Positions 1-8,246 are shown, numbered from the stretch's first letter. The stretch: DNA of 43,775 bases from Deltaproteobacteria bacterium (GCA_016874915.1 VGSW01000011.1:1-43775), one strand, 5' to 3'. Numbers and translations are program-made. The notes: a model not told the origin generated them from the letters alone.

Positions 1-74
1 CAGCCAAGCTAAGCTTGGCGCCATTGCCTTTCCCAAGTACAACTTGGGAACGAGAAAAGATAGCTTAACCAACC

Positions 75-99
75 GAACCGCCGGATACGGACCCGTACG
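75..99 (+). other. Possible group II intron domain V relic
   Basis: The stretch GAACCGCCGGATACGG followed by ACCCGTACG is very like the sequence at the 3' end of many bacterial group II introns, just after the maturase ORF, where it forms the domain V hairpin. The expected complementary 3' arm (a CGGTGGTG-type stretch) is absent and is replaced by AAGCCCGAGAGGG. No maturase reading frame lies in the window, so this would be the decayed 3' edge of an element. The match is from memory of the family and is short. Confidence 0.3.
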
Positions 100-327
100 A
101 AGCCCGAGAGGGCCTACCTATGTTAATTGTGCCGGCCACGGCCAGCGACCTGGAGGCAGTTTCGATATTTTCGGGTTCCTCAAAATCACTTTTTATGGTT
201 TTTAAGTTCAAGCTGGTTTACCACCCACGGGGGTTATGGAAAGTTTGAGCCGGAATACGGCGCCCGGTCCGCCACTAGCATGAGAATGATTATAGGCCCC
301 TGAAATATTTAGGCTTTTGCTTTTTTC

Positions 328-356
328 TTGACAAGTGATTGTTTCACCATTCTAAT
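328..356 (+). promoter_or_regulatory. Sigma-70-type promoter of the first OMP gene
   Basis: A perfect -35 box TTGACA (328-333) is followed by a 17-base spacer and a -10 box TCTAAT (351-356), one mismatch from consensus. Transcription would start near 363, giving a short leader. The leader carries a strong ribosome-binding site (AAGGGGGGAG, about 375-384) ahead of the ATG at 390. Confidence 0.7.
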
Positions 357-389
357 GAATAGAATGTTTCAAGTAAGGGGGGAGATAAC

Positions 390-1184
390 ATGGGGAGGAG
401 GACTTATAAACTTCTGACGTGGTTGGGCCTGGCGCTGACCTTGGTATTGCTGGCGGGACCGGTCCAGGCCCGGCTGTGGGTGGGGGCCCAAGTGGGGGCA
501 AATTTCCCCGCCTCCACGGACGTGGGTCTTAATGAACCGGGGATTTTCACCACTTTCCAGGGGGTGAAGGTGGAGCCGGCAGTCATTGCCGGCCTGACCA
601 TCGGCTACGATTTCGTCCGGGAAGGTTTCCTGGGGTACAACTGGCCCGATTGGATGAAATACTTCAGTTTTGCCACGGATTTCACTTTCAACCGCTTCGA
701 CATGCGGGAGCAGTTTGTCAACACCGTCTTCCAAGGCTTTAACGTGGGTCCCTCCATCTTCCCGCCTAACGCTTTCGGGCCTCTGAGCAATATCGGCACC
801 GGGGCCCGGGTGGAAGGCACTATGGCCGTGTGGTCCTTCCTGTTTATAGGGAAGTATGGCTTTTTCCCCGATGCGGAAGTGCCTTTTGGCCGCTTTCAAC
901 CATATATCGGGGTGGGCCCGGGCATCATGTTCAGCAGTATTGATGGAGCCACGGAATTCTTCGGCTTTCCCTTGGGAAGCCAGAGTTCGGTGGACATCGC
1001 CCTGGTCACCGAGGCCGGGGTGCGGTACATGGCATTGAAGAATGTCTCTCTGGACGTCGGCTTCCGCTACCGGTACGGCTCCCCGACTTATTCCTTTACC
1101 AGTCCCATCACCGGGCAAACGGTGGACTTGACATTTGACGCCCATCAATTCAGCGCCATGTTCCGGGCGTCGTATCATTTCTAA
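390..1184 (+). CDS. Outer-membrane beta-barrel protein, copy 1
   Basis: A 264-residue exported protein. Residues 1-27 form a clean signal peptide ending in a PVQA-type cleavage site, followed directly by RLWVGAQVGANF, a typical first strand of OmpA/OmpW-like small barrels. Alternating hydrophobic/polar strands with aromatic girdles (for example GLTIGYDFVREGFLGYNWPD) run through the whole chain. It ends in the aromatic residue F of ASYHF, the usual C-terminal signal for barrel insertion by BamA. The next gene (1461) is a close paralogue: the region around residues 67-110 is almost identical, while the loop near 115-135 differs in length and sequence. The start is supported by a strong Shine-Dalgarno site. 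Ligand or role is unknown; a structural or small-porin role is a guess. Confidence 0.75.
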   Translation: MGRRTYKLLTWLGLALTLVLLAGPVQARLWVGAQVGANFPASTDVGLNEPGIFTTFQGVKVEPAVIAGLTIGYDFVREGFLGYNWPDWMKYFSFATDFTFNRFDMREQFVNTVFQGFNVGPSIFPPNAFGPLSNIGTGARVEGTMAVWSFLFIGKYGFFPDAEVPFGRFQPYIGVGPGIMFSSIDGATEFFGFPLGSQSSVDIALVTEAGVRYMALKNVSLDVGFRYRYGSPTYSFTSPITGQTVDLTFDAHQFSAMFRASYHF

Positions 1185-1226
1185 CATCGGCTGGGCGAGA
1201 AAAAACCGGGGGTCACGAAGGTCATT

Positions 1227-1255
1227 TTGAGATTGACATCTCAATTACTTATAAT
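1227..1255 (+). promoter_or_regulatory. Sigma-70-type promoter of the second OMP gene
   Basis: The -35 box TTGAGA (1227-1232) and a perfect -10 box TATAAT (1250-1255) are 17 bases apart. The predicted start near 1262 is about 200 bases from the ATG at 1461. The long leader holds a dispersed palindromic repeat (1302-1364), which may have been inserted between promoter and gene. Confidence 0.6.
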
Positions 1256-1301
1256 GAGGCTGTTGCAAAAGGTCGCCAAGTGGGAATAGTAGGTTATTTG
1301 T

Positions 1302-1364
1302 TGTCATTCTGAGCCACCATAGGTGGCGAAGAATCTAAACCCTTCGCTTCGCTCAGGGTGACAA
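1302..1364. repeat. TGTCATTCTGAG-family palindromic repeat
   Basis: Arms TGTCATTCTGAGCC and GCTCAGGGTGACA enclose GAAGAATCTAAACCCTTCGC, giving an imperfect hairpin of about 60 bases. Related copies lie at 25095-25151 and 31348-31411. Elements with this TGTCATTCTGAG...GAAGAATCT core are dispersed in many bacterial genomes. Here it sits in the 5' leader of the second OMP gene, so it could form a hairpin in that mRNA. Confidence 0.75.
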
Positions 1365-1460
1365 TTTGGGATTATTCGGGTAATTGCAGCAGTCTCATTT
1401 GCAACTACAGGGTCGGGGTAGGCCTTAGATCTCGGATTACGATTAAGGGGGGATAAACTT

Positions 1461-2231
1461 ATGACAAGGTCAAGGATTCCCAAGTCGGTTGGATTGGCCC
1501 TTTTATGCATTCTGGCGCTCCTGCCGGGTTCGTCCGATGCCCGGCTTTGGATAGGAGCCCAGATCGGGGCAAATTTTGCCGCCAATACCGATGTTGACGT
1601 CAACGAGGGGGGTACCCTTACCACTTTTCAAAGCGTTAAAGTGGAGCCTTCGGTAATCGGAGGGCTGACTCTCGGATATGACTTCGTCCGGGAAGGCTTC
1701 CTGGGCTACAACTGGCCGGACTGGATGAAATATTTCAGCTTTGCCACCGACTTTACTTTCAACCGCTTTGACATGCGGGAGCAATTTGTTACTACTGTCC
1801 GGGAGGGAGAGGTGGAGATGAGGTTTTTCCCCACCCGAAACTCGGGGGATGAACCCACCGGAACCCGGGTGGAAGGAACCATGGCCGTGTGGTCTTTACT
1901 GTTCATCGGGAAATACGGCTTCTTCCCCGATTCCGACGTGCCTTTCGGACGTTTGCAGCCTTATGTGGCAGTAGGCCCGGGCATTATGTTCAGCTCTTTG
2001 CAAGGGAAATTTATGGGAGAAAACCTGGGCAGCGACAGCTCGGTGGACATTGCCCTGATCACCGAGGCAGGGGTGCGCTACATGGCCCTGAAGAATGTTT
2101 CCCTGGATGTGGCTTTCCGTTATCGCTTCGGTTCGCCTAAATATTCCTACCAAGTAGAGGGGGAACCCTTAACGGTAAAGCTGGACGCCAACCAGTTCAC
2201 CGCCCTATTCCGGGCGGCGTATCATTTTTAA
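1461..2231 (+). CDS. Outer-membrane beta-barrel protein, copy 2
   Basis: A 256-residue paralogue of the protein at 390-1184. It has a signal peptide (residues about 1-27, ending SSDA), then RLWIGAQIGANF, and a C-terminal AAYHF barrel signal. The central strands (FVREGFLGYNWPDWMKYFSF and following) match copy 1 nearly residue for residue, while the DNA differs mostly at third codon positions. The duplication is therefore not very recent, and both copies have been kept under selection. Surface-loop segments (about residues 108-130 and 185-200) differ. The start codon ATG has the ribosome-binding site AAGGGGGGAT. A strong intrinsic terminator follows 20 bases after the stop. The function beyond outer-membrane location is unknown. 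Confidence 0.75.
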   Translation: MTRSRIPKSVGLALLCILALLPGSSDARLWIGAQIGANFAANTDVDVNEGGTLTTFQSVKVEPSVIGGLTLGYDFVREGFLGYNWPDWMKYFSFATDFTFNRFDMREQFVTTVREGEVEMRFFPTRNSGDEPTGTRVEGTMAVWSLLFIGKYGFFPDSDVPFGRLQPYVAVGPGIMFSSLQGKFMGENLGSDSSVDIALITEAGVRYMALKNVSLDVAFRYRFGSPKYSYQVEGEPLTVKLDANQFTALFRAAYHF

Positions 2232-2251
2232 CCTTTGGAACTGACTATGGC

Positions 2252-2276
2252 AAAAGGCGGCCCCAGGCCGCCTTTT
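2252..2276 (+). terminator. Intrinsic terminator after the OMP pair
   Basis: The perfect stem GGCGGCC / GGCCGCC (2256-2262 and 2266-2272) with a three-base loop is extended by an A-run on the left and followed by TTTTTT. This is a textbook Rho-independent terminator for the outer-membrane protein genes. Confidence 0.9.
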
Positions 2277-2290
2277 TTGTGGATTGGTTG

Positions 2291-2320
2291 CTTATACCAA
2301 TTTTACTTTCAAATGAAACA
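2291..2320. repeat. Relic of a MITE-like element end
   Basis: TTATACCAATTTTACTTTCAAA resembles the reverse complement of the right end of the element at 31311-31441 (TTATACCAATTTGCGTTCAAAG). Only one end is present, so this is probably a decayed solo end. Confidence 0.4.
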
Positions 2321-2364
2321 AATTCGCTAACTTAACACAAAGAGATTATTTATCTTTATTAACA

Positions 2365-2392
2365 GAAAACTGAAAACCGAAAACCGAAAACA
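2365..2392. repeat. Heptamer tract (GAAAACC type)
   Basis: Four consecutive seven-base units, GAAAACT, GAAAACC, GAAAACC, GAAAACA. It lies just past the 3' end of the minus-strand gene at 2403-2774 and belongs to the window-wide heptamer family. Confidence 0.85.
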
Positions 2393-2402
2393 GTATTAGT
2401 GT

Positions 2403-2774
2403 CTATTGCACCAGGGTCTCGGCTCCGGCCTCCACCTGGAACTTCAGGGCCGGGGGGCGGCCTGTGCCGTCAATGAAGCGATTCCAGATGTCCCGCAGGT
2501 CCTGGATGGCCTGTTTGGGTTCCAGTTCCACGCCTCGGGCCCGGAGTTGACCCAGGCAGAAGTAAAGCTCGTTGAGCAGCCGGATTTGGGTGATGCCCAC
2601 CACCTGGTCGAAATCTTCCGGGGCCAGGGTGCTGAGGTCCAGCTTTTCCAGTTCCGCCAGTTCTCCCAGGATTTCCTGGGCGATTCCAGTGAGCATGTCC
2701 TGGTAGTAATGGGGGCCTCGCAAATCGATGCGGCGCCCCCGGCTCATGACGATAAATGGCGGGATCTCTTCCAT
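2403..2774 (-). CDS. Unknown protein coupled to IMP cyclohydrolase
   Basis: A 123-residue soluble, largely helical protein. I do not recognise the family. The start ATG overlaps the purH stop in an ATGA arrangement, so translation is probably coupled to purH. It has no signal peptide, membrane segment or cysteine cluster. The N-terminal part (residues 1-25: [20 protein letters not shown]) is beta-like and the rest is helix-rich, with a Leu-rich stretch at residues 39-80. Because PurH here lacks its AICAR transformylase half, a link to purine synthesis is tempting. However, the protein shows no folate or transformylase motif and is far too short to supply the missing domain. Confidence 0.6.
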   Translation of the reverse strand: MEEIPPFIVMSRGRRIDLRGPHYYQDMLTGIAQEILGELAELEKLDLSTLAPEDFDQVVGITQIRLLNELYFCLGQLRARGVELEPKQAIQDLRDIWNRFIDGTGRPPALKFQVEAGAETLVQ

Positions 2775-3373
2775 CAGCAGGCCAGGGCCTTCTCCAGGTA
2801 GCGGCTGATGGCGCCGTCATACTCGTGGGTCACCTGGAAGACTTTCCGGGCCAGTTGAAATCTCAGACCCACGGTGGTCATTCCTTTGTGGTGCTTCATC
2901 TCCTCCATCACCCGGTGATAATCCTGGGGGTCCACCACCACCGTCACCGCTTTATAGTTCTTGGCCGCGGCTCGAAGGAGGGTAGGGCCGCCGATGTCGA
3001 TGTTTTCGATGGCGTCATCCAGGGTGCAGCCGGGTTGGGCCACGGCCTTTTCAAATTGATAGAGATTTACCACCACCAAATCGATGGGCCCGATGCCGTG
3101 CTTGGCCATCTGCTCCTTATGGGAAGCGAGATCCCGGCGTCCCAGGATGCCGCCGTGAACCTTGGGGTGCAGAGTCTTCACCCGGCCGTCCAGCATTTCC
3201 GGAAACCCGGTGTAATCGGAGACCTCCATCACCGGCACCCCGCCCTCCCGCAGCATTTTGGCGGTGCCGCCGGTGGATAATATTTCCACGTTGTGTTTAG
3301 CCAGGAACTGGCCGAATTCCACTATGCCGGTCTTATCGGTGACGCTGATCAAGGCCCGCTTGATGGGCTGCAT
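2774..3373 (-). CDS. purH: IMP cyclohydrolase, stand-alone PurH N-terminal domain
   Basis: This enzyme closes the ring of FAICAR to give IMP, the last step of de novo purine synthesis. The 199 residues match the N-terminal, MGS-like half of bifunctional Pur[16 protein letters not shown] at 7-17, [13 protein letters not shown] at 33-45, the hallmark [16 protein letters not shown] around 62-77, and [12 protein letters not shown] around 148-159. It ends cleanly where the IMP cyclohydrolase domain ends in ATIC (about residue 199). The C-terminal AICAR transformylase domain (about 300 residues) is missing, and the downstream DNA encodes an unrelated gene, so this is not a frameshift. A good ribosome-binding site (AAAGGAGGGG) precedes the ATG. 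AICAR formylation must be done by a protein encoded elsewhere, either a separate AICARFT or PurP. Confidence 0.88.
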   Translation of the reverse strand: MQPIKRALISVTDKTGIVEFGQFLAKHNVEILSTGGTAKMLREGGVPVMEVSDYTGFPEMLDGRVKTLHPKVHGGILGRRDLASHKEQMAKHGIGPIDLVVVNLYQFEKAVAQPGCTLDDAIENIDIGGPTLLRAAAKNYKAVTVVVDPQDYHRVMEEMKHHKGMTTVGLRFQLARKVFQVTHEYDGAISRYLEKALAC

Positions 3374-3426
3374 TGTATCCCCTCCTTTGGTTGAACTGCT
3401 GCTATTCCTCTACTACAGTAAGGAAT

Positions 3427-3447
3427 AAGTTTCAAGTTTCAAGTTGA
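3427..3447. repeat. Short heptamer tract (AAGTTTC)
   Basis: Three seven-base units, AAGTTTC, AAGTTTC and AAGTTGA, lie upstream of purH. It is a short member of the seven-base-period family. Confidence 0.6.
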
Positions 3448-3516
3448 GGCTTTGTAAAGCAAGCTGGTGGGGTGAGACTCCTTTTTGTCATTCGCGCCGC
3501 GAGCCATTTCAGTATT

Positions 3517-3541
3517 GGTGGGGCGGGCCTCCGTGCCCGCC
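3517..3541. repeat. GGGCGGGCCTCCGTGCCCGCC palindromic repeat
   Basis: The GGCGGGC and GCCCGCC arms form a short GC-rich hairpin. Close relatives occur at 8047-8069, 8100-8122, 16859-16882, 17021-17049, 25051-25078 and, more divergent, 38524-38547. It is a dispersed intergenic family. Confidence 0.8.
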
Positions 3542-3574
3542 ATAACTTTCCATACCCGGGGGTTAATAGATTGA

Positions 3575-3651
3575 GTGGCATAGGCTTCCAGCCTGTGACC
3601 AACTTTAAGAACCTCAAAGGCTTGGCTACAGGCCGGAGGCCTGTGCCACTC
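3575..3651. repeat. Inverted pair of GTGGCACAGG-family repeats
   Basis: GTGGCATAGGCTTCCAGCCT at the left and AGGCCGGAGGCCTGTGCCAC at the right are inverted with respect to each other around a 25-base centre. Single or paired copies recur at 6441-6489, 8219-8246, 18105-18190, 20509-20540, 24801-24825 and 28810-28862. Confidence 0.8.
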
Positions 3652-3797
3652 AAAAATTTCCGGTGTACAGTCCCCGCTCAAGATAAGAACCTTAATAATC
3701 CAAAACTTTTAGCCTAACGAGTGAAAATCTGGGCAATTCGGTTTAAATATGTTAAAAATTAGTGGTTTAAGAGCATTCCACAAAGGTCTAACGCGCC

Positions 3798-5666
3798 ATG
3801 TCAGAGATTTTATCGGGTCAAGCGGGAGAACGCCGCCTCTATTTAGGCAATGAGGCTATTGTCCGGGGCGCCCTGGAAGCGGGAGTGGCCCTGGTGAGCA
3901 CCTATCCGGGGACCCCGGCCTCGGAGATCGGCGATCGCTCCTACGAGATTTCCCGCCAGATTCCCCTTCAATTTGAATACTCGGTAAATGAAAAGGCTGC
4001 CCTGGAAGTGGCCGCGGGGGCTGCGGCCACCGGTTGGCGGACCCTTTGCGCCATGAAGCACGTGGGCCTCAACGTGGCCGCGGACGCGCTCATGACCCTG
4101 GCCTACGTGGGGGTCAAAGGGGGCATGGTCATCGTCAGCGCCGACGACCCCTCCCTCTTCTCCAGCCAGAACGAACAGGACAACCGCTATTACGCCCGCC
4201 TGGCGGGCCTGCCCATGCTGGAGCCGGCCACTCCCCAGGAGGCCAAGGACATGACCCTGGCCGGCTTTGCCCTTTCCGAAGAACTGGGCCTGCCGATAAT
4301 ACTGCGCACCACCACCCGGGTGAACCATACCCGGGGGCCGGTGACCCTGGGGGAAATGGCCCCCCGGCCCGGCCCCGGCCGTTTCGTCAAGGACCCTTTC
4401 CGCCTGGTCATGGTCCCCGCGGTGGCCCGCCAGGCCCATGTGCGGCTTCTGGAGGCCCAGGCCCGAGCCCGGGCCTTGGCGGAGACTTCCCCTTTCAACT
4501 ACACGGCGGGTAGCGGCCCCTTAGGGGTGATCGCCAGCGGGGTGAGCAAAAATTACGCGGCCGACGCGCTCAATGATTTAGGGCTTAACGAGAAGGTCAC
4601 GGTCCTAAACCTGGGCTTCACCCACCCCCTGCCGGAAGACTTCATCGCTGAGTTCCTAAGCCGGGTGGAACGGGTCCTGGTGGTGGAAGAACTGGAGCCG
4701 TATCTGGAAGAAGCCATTCGGGCCATCGCTCAGGCCTGGGGGCTGACTCTCCCCATCCAGGGTAAGGCGCCCCACTTGTTCTCCCGCCTGTACGAATACA
4801 CTCCCGGCCTGGTGCGGGAGGTGACGGCCCGCTGTTTTGAAATCTCCTATGAGGCCCCCTTGGCTCCGGCGCCGGAGCAGGTCCTGGGCCGGCCGCTGCC
4901 GGATCGCCCCCCCAACCTCTGCCCGGGGTGCCCCCACCGGGCCATGTACTACGCGGTGAAGATCGCGCTCAAGGACCTGGGGGTGGAGGGCGTCTTTCCC
5001 ACGGACATCGGCTGCTATACCCTGGGACTGCTGCCGCCGCTCTCCATGGCCGACTATTTAATCTGCATGGGCTCCAGCATCAGCACCGCCGCGGGCATCT
5101 CCCGGGCCACGGGCCAGGAAGTGGTGGCCTTCATCGGCGACTCCACCTTCTTCCACGCCGGCCTGCCGGGGCTGGCCAACGCGGTGCACAACCGCCACGA
5201 CTTTCTCCTGGCGATCCTGGACAACGGCACCACCGCCATGACCGGCCAGCAGCCCCACCCCGGAGTGAGCCTGCCGCCGCCGGGCTACCCCGGGGAACAC
5301 GTGCCCATCCACCGGGTGGTGAAGGCCCTGGGCGTGGAGCAATGCTGGGTGGTGAATCCCTTTAAATATAAGGAAACTCTGGCGGCCACCAAAGAGGCCC
5401 TCAGCGCTTCCGGGGTGCGGGTGATCATTGCCCAGGCCCCCTGTTATCTTTACGAGCAGCGGATCACCCGCAAAAAGCGCCAGGCCCGCTTCCAAGTCAC
5501 CGGGGAGTGCGGGGAGTGCCGCCACTGCCTGGATTATTTCGGCTGCCCCGCCATGTACGTGAAACCGAACTCGGGGGTGAGCCAGATGCTCATCGACCCG
5601 GACATCTGCACCGGCTGCGCCTTCTGCGTCCAATGGTGCGAGTGTATCAGGCCGGTGAAGAAGTGA
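3798..5666 (+). CDS. iorA: Indolepyruvate ferredoxin oxidoreductase, alpha subunit
   Basis: This subunit takes part in the ferredoxin-dependent oxidative decarboxylation of aryl-pyruvates to aryl-acetyl-CoA, or the reverse, in the cytoplasm. The 622 residues match the IorA layout. An N-terminal pyrimidine-binding domain begins with YLGNEAIVRGALEAGV and TYPGTPASEI. A TPP-binding domain in the second half (about 370-530) has LCPGCPHR, TDIGCYTLG and the diphosphate motif GDSTFFHAG...NAVHNRHD...LDN. The C-terminal ferredoxin-like domain is cysteine-rich (CGECRHCLDYFGCP and DICTGCAFCVQWCEC, about 568-616). The partner iorB starts 64 bases downstream. The start ATG is preceded by AAAGG. The stop codon TGA is the first triplet of a heptamer repeat tract. 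In anaerobes this enzyme serves amino-acid oxidation or reductive aromatic amino-acid synthesis. Confidence 0.93.
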   Translation: MSEILSGQAGERRLYLGNEAIVRGALEAGVALVSTYPGTPASEIGDRSYEISRQIPLQFEYSVNEKAALEVAAGAAATGWRTLCAMKHVGLNVAADALMTLAYVGVKGGMVIVSADDPSLFSSQNEQDNRYYARLAGLPMLEPATPQEAKDMTLAGFALSEELGLPIILRTTTRVNHTRGPVTLGEMAPRPGPGRFVKDPFRLVMVPAVARQAHVRLLEAQARARALAETSPFNYTAGSGPLGVIASGVSKNYAADALNDLGLNEKVTVLNLGFTHPLPEDFIAEFLSRVERVLVVEELEPYLEEAIRAIAQAWGLTLPIQGKAPHLFSRLYEYTPGLVREVTARCFEISYEAPLAPAPEQVLGRPLPDRPPNLCPGCPHRAMYYAVKIALKDLGVEGVFPTDIGCYTLGLLPPLSMADYLICMGSSISTAAGISRATGQEVVAFIGDSTFFHAGLPGLANAVHNRHDFLLAILDNGTTAMTGQQPHPGVSLPPPGYPGEHVPIHRVVKALGVEQCWVVNPFKYKETLAATKEALSASGVRVIIAQAPCYLYEQRITRKKRQARFQVTGECGECRHCLDYFGCPAMYVKPNSGVSQMLIDPDICTGCAFCVQWCECIRPVKK

Positions 5667-5704
5667 GCAGTGAGCAGTGAGCAGTTAGCAGTTAGCAGTT
5701 AGCA
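5664..5704. repeat. Heptamer tract starting at the iorA stop codon
   Basis: Six seven-base units: TGAGCAG three times, TTAGCAG twice, then TTAGCAA. The first TGA is the iorA stop codon, so the repeat begins exactly at the end of the gene. Confidence 0.9.
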
Positions 5705-5730
5705 AATGGTTCAGTTAAGACCTCGATATC

Positions 5731-6387
<657 letters not shown>

Positions 6388-6440
6388 AGGCCGGCCCCCG
6401 GGGCCTCGTACCGATTCGCATTCTAATGTTTATTTATTGT

Positions 6441-6489
6441 AGCCGCAGGCTTTAGCCTGCGCGGCACAGGCTGGAAAGCCTGTGCCACC
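6441..6489. repeat. GTGGCACAGG-family repeat with second hairpin
   Basis: AGCCGCAGGCTTTAGCCTGC forms one hairpin. It is followed by GGCACAGGCTGGAAAGCCTG, then TGCC, which is the inverse orientation of the repeat seen at 8219 and 20509. It lies between iorB and the broken metalloprotease gene. Confidence 0.75.
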
Positions 6490-6562
6490 GTTGACTGCAA
6501 TTCGGTATCAGCCCCCTGTACCTCAATCAGCGGAAAGCCGTTTCCGCGCAAGGAGGCCGCAG

Positions 6563-7943
6563 ATGAGAACGATTCCCTGGAAGGCAATGGCTGTCAAATC
6601 CTTATGGCTGGTCCTGGCTGCGGCGGTTGCCTGGCTGCCGGCGGCTCCGGCTGGCGCCCAGGCCCCTCGGGACCCCAAGCTGGGTCTGGTCTTCGATATG
6701 GCCAAAGGGACCCAACGCTATCTGGTGATCCTGGTGAACTTCCCCGATGTTGAACCCCGGCAGCCCCTGGAGGCGGTAAAGGAGCGGGCCACTAACATGG
6801 TGACCCAGTGGTATCAGGCCGCATCCTACGGCCAGACCCATTTTCAGCCCACGGTCAAAGGCCCTTACACCTTGCCGAAACCCCTGGAGACTTACCGGGT
6901 CAGTCCCTATAATTTTCAGGTGGACCCGAAGAGGGTCATGGCCCTGGTGCGCGACGCCCTTTCTCTGGCCGGGACGACGGCACGCCCCTGAATCAGTTCG
7001 ACGTGGTGGCTGTCATTCACCGCTGCCATACCGGGCCCGGTCTGGGTTACGGCATGGTGTGCTACTGCGCCAATCCGGGCATGCTCAGCAGAGGGCGCGG
7101 AAGGTCTGATTACGTCCCCATTCGGACGCGGCGCGGCACCGTATTTCAAAAGGGCGTGGTGGTGATGGCCGAGAACTTTCACCTGGGCTTTATGGTCCAC
7201 GACCTGGCCCACGCCATCGGCGGCGTGGACCGGGGCCGGCGGCTGGTGCCGGACCTCTATGATTTCCCGGCCCAGAGCCGGCCGCGGCAGCAGTTTCACA
7301 TCCACGACGCGTCGACCTACATGGGGCCATGGGACATCATGAGCCAGCACTTTTTGGAGTGGCGGCAGACCCCGCCGGGATTTTCCCTTTTCTCCATGAT
7401 CCGCCTGGGTTACCTGCGACCCGACCAGGTGACCCTGGTGCAGCCGGGGGTAACCGCGCTGGTGCGCCTCTCCGCCCTGGCCGCCGGCGGCCCCATGCTG
7501 GGAGTTAAGATCCCCCTGTCCCCGGAGCGCTACCTCCTGGTGGAGAACCGGCAGCAGCTCAAGCATGACCAGGTCCTCCCCGCGTCCGGCGTCATGATCT
7601 ATGAAGTGGATGAGTCCCGGCGGGAGGGATGGGGCCAGGTGAAGGCCATGAACGCCGACCCCGGGGCGCCTAACTTTTCTCGGGCCCCCTATGGGGTGGA
7701 GGGCCAGGCCCGCCTCACCTGGACGGACCCCCGGCTCAATGTGGCGGTGGTGCCCATCTCAAAGGAGGGCGCCGATTACCTGGTTTTGGTCACCGACGCC
7801 CGCCAGGCCAGGCCGGGGAGACGGTGGCCCGGAACCTGGCGCGTTTGCCCAAAAGTCCGGATTATGACAAGCGGCGCTCTCAGGTCCTGGAATTGCTCCG
7901 GGGCGGACAGATAAGCGCGGCCGCAGCCGCCAGTTCAAAGTAA
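6563..7943 (+). pseudogene. Secreted M6-type metalloprotease, two frameshifts
   Basis: The reading frame starts at ATG 6563 behind a strong AAGGAGG site, with a signal peptide (residues 1-33, ending AGAQA). It breaks near 6970, where one base appears to be missing in a C/G run: the frame stops at 6991, while the next frame continues DDGTPLNQFDVVAVIH. It continues in a second frame to about 7805, then needs another single-base shift to read AGETVARNLARLPKSPDYDK and end at 7943. Landmarks of peptidase family M6 (immune inhibitor A type) are clear: VHDLAHAIGG, DLYDFP, GPWDIMSQH and YLLVENRQQ...GVMIYEVDES. The zinc motif is HDLAH rather than HExxH, so the catalytic glutamate is replaced by aspartate. 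A decayed gene is the simplest reading. Two sequencing errors are possible but would not explain the altered motif. Confidence 0.75.
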
Positions 7944-8046
7944 CCAAATTGAGACTGGATAGGCTGTGGGATGGAGGGGAGCAGGGTCCCCGGGGCGCCG
8001 TTCGGTATAGCTGGATGGCCCCGCCGCTGGCGACAAGCTTTAGGGT

Positions 8047-8122
8047 AGGGCGGGCCTCCGCGCCCGCCCAAGTTAGCTGTTCCGGCTGGCCGGGTTCGGC
8101 GGGCGCGGAGGCCCGCCCCACC
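8047..8122. repeat. Inverted pair of GGGCGGGCCTCC repeats
   Basis: GGGCGGGCCTCCGCGCCCGC on the left and GCGCGGAGGCCCGCCCCACC on the right enclose about 30 bases (AAGTTAGCTGTTCCGGCTGG...). The whole can fold as one long hairpin or as two small ones. Confidence 0.75.
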
Positions 8123-8218
8123 ATTTAAACGCTTTAAGGGCAACGCTGAAACTGCTTTACATTCTCATAGCAATCGCCCATAAGCCTGCGGCTTACCCCT
8201 ATAGGATTAAAAATCTCG

Positions 8219-8246
8219 GTGGCACAGGCTTTCCAGCCTGTGTTGC
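8219..8246. repeat. GTGGCACAGGCTTTCCAGCC repeat
   Basis: Single copy of the dispersed family, nearly identical to the copy at 20509-20540 and inverted relative to the copy at 6441-6489. Confidence 0.75.

Larger units (their letters stand above)
1..389. other. Gene-free leader region with repeat fragments
   Basis: No credible gene is seen here. Bases 4-18 and 31-52 are two short palindromes of the CCCAAG...CTTGGG family that recurs at 11741-11825 and 25223-25293. Bases 75-99 resemble the 5' half of a group II intron domain V. A sigma-70-type promoter at 328-356 drives the first outer-membrane protein gene. The rest (about 100-320) shows nothing I recognise. Confidence 0.6.
3374..3797. other. 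Intergenic mosaic of repeats
   Basis: No gene is seen. The stretch holds a heptamer tract at 3427-3447 (AAGTTTC units), a GGGCGGGCCTCCGTGCCCGCC palindrome at 3517-3541, and an inverted pair of the GTGGCACAGGCTT...CTGTG family at 3575-3651. From 3660 to 3797 there is moderately AT-rich sequence that presumably carries the iorA promoter. Confidence 0.6.

Noticed and set aside
369-1244. 291-residue minus-strand frame opposite the first OMP gene
   Set aside because: The plus strand has a promoter, ribosome-binding site, signal peptide and barrel signature; the antisense frame has none of these.
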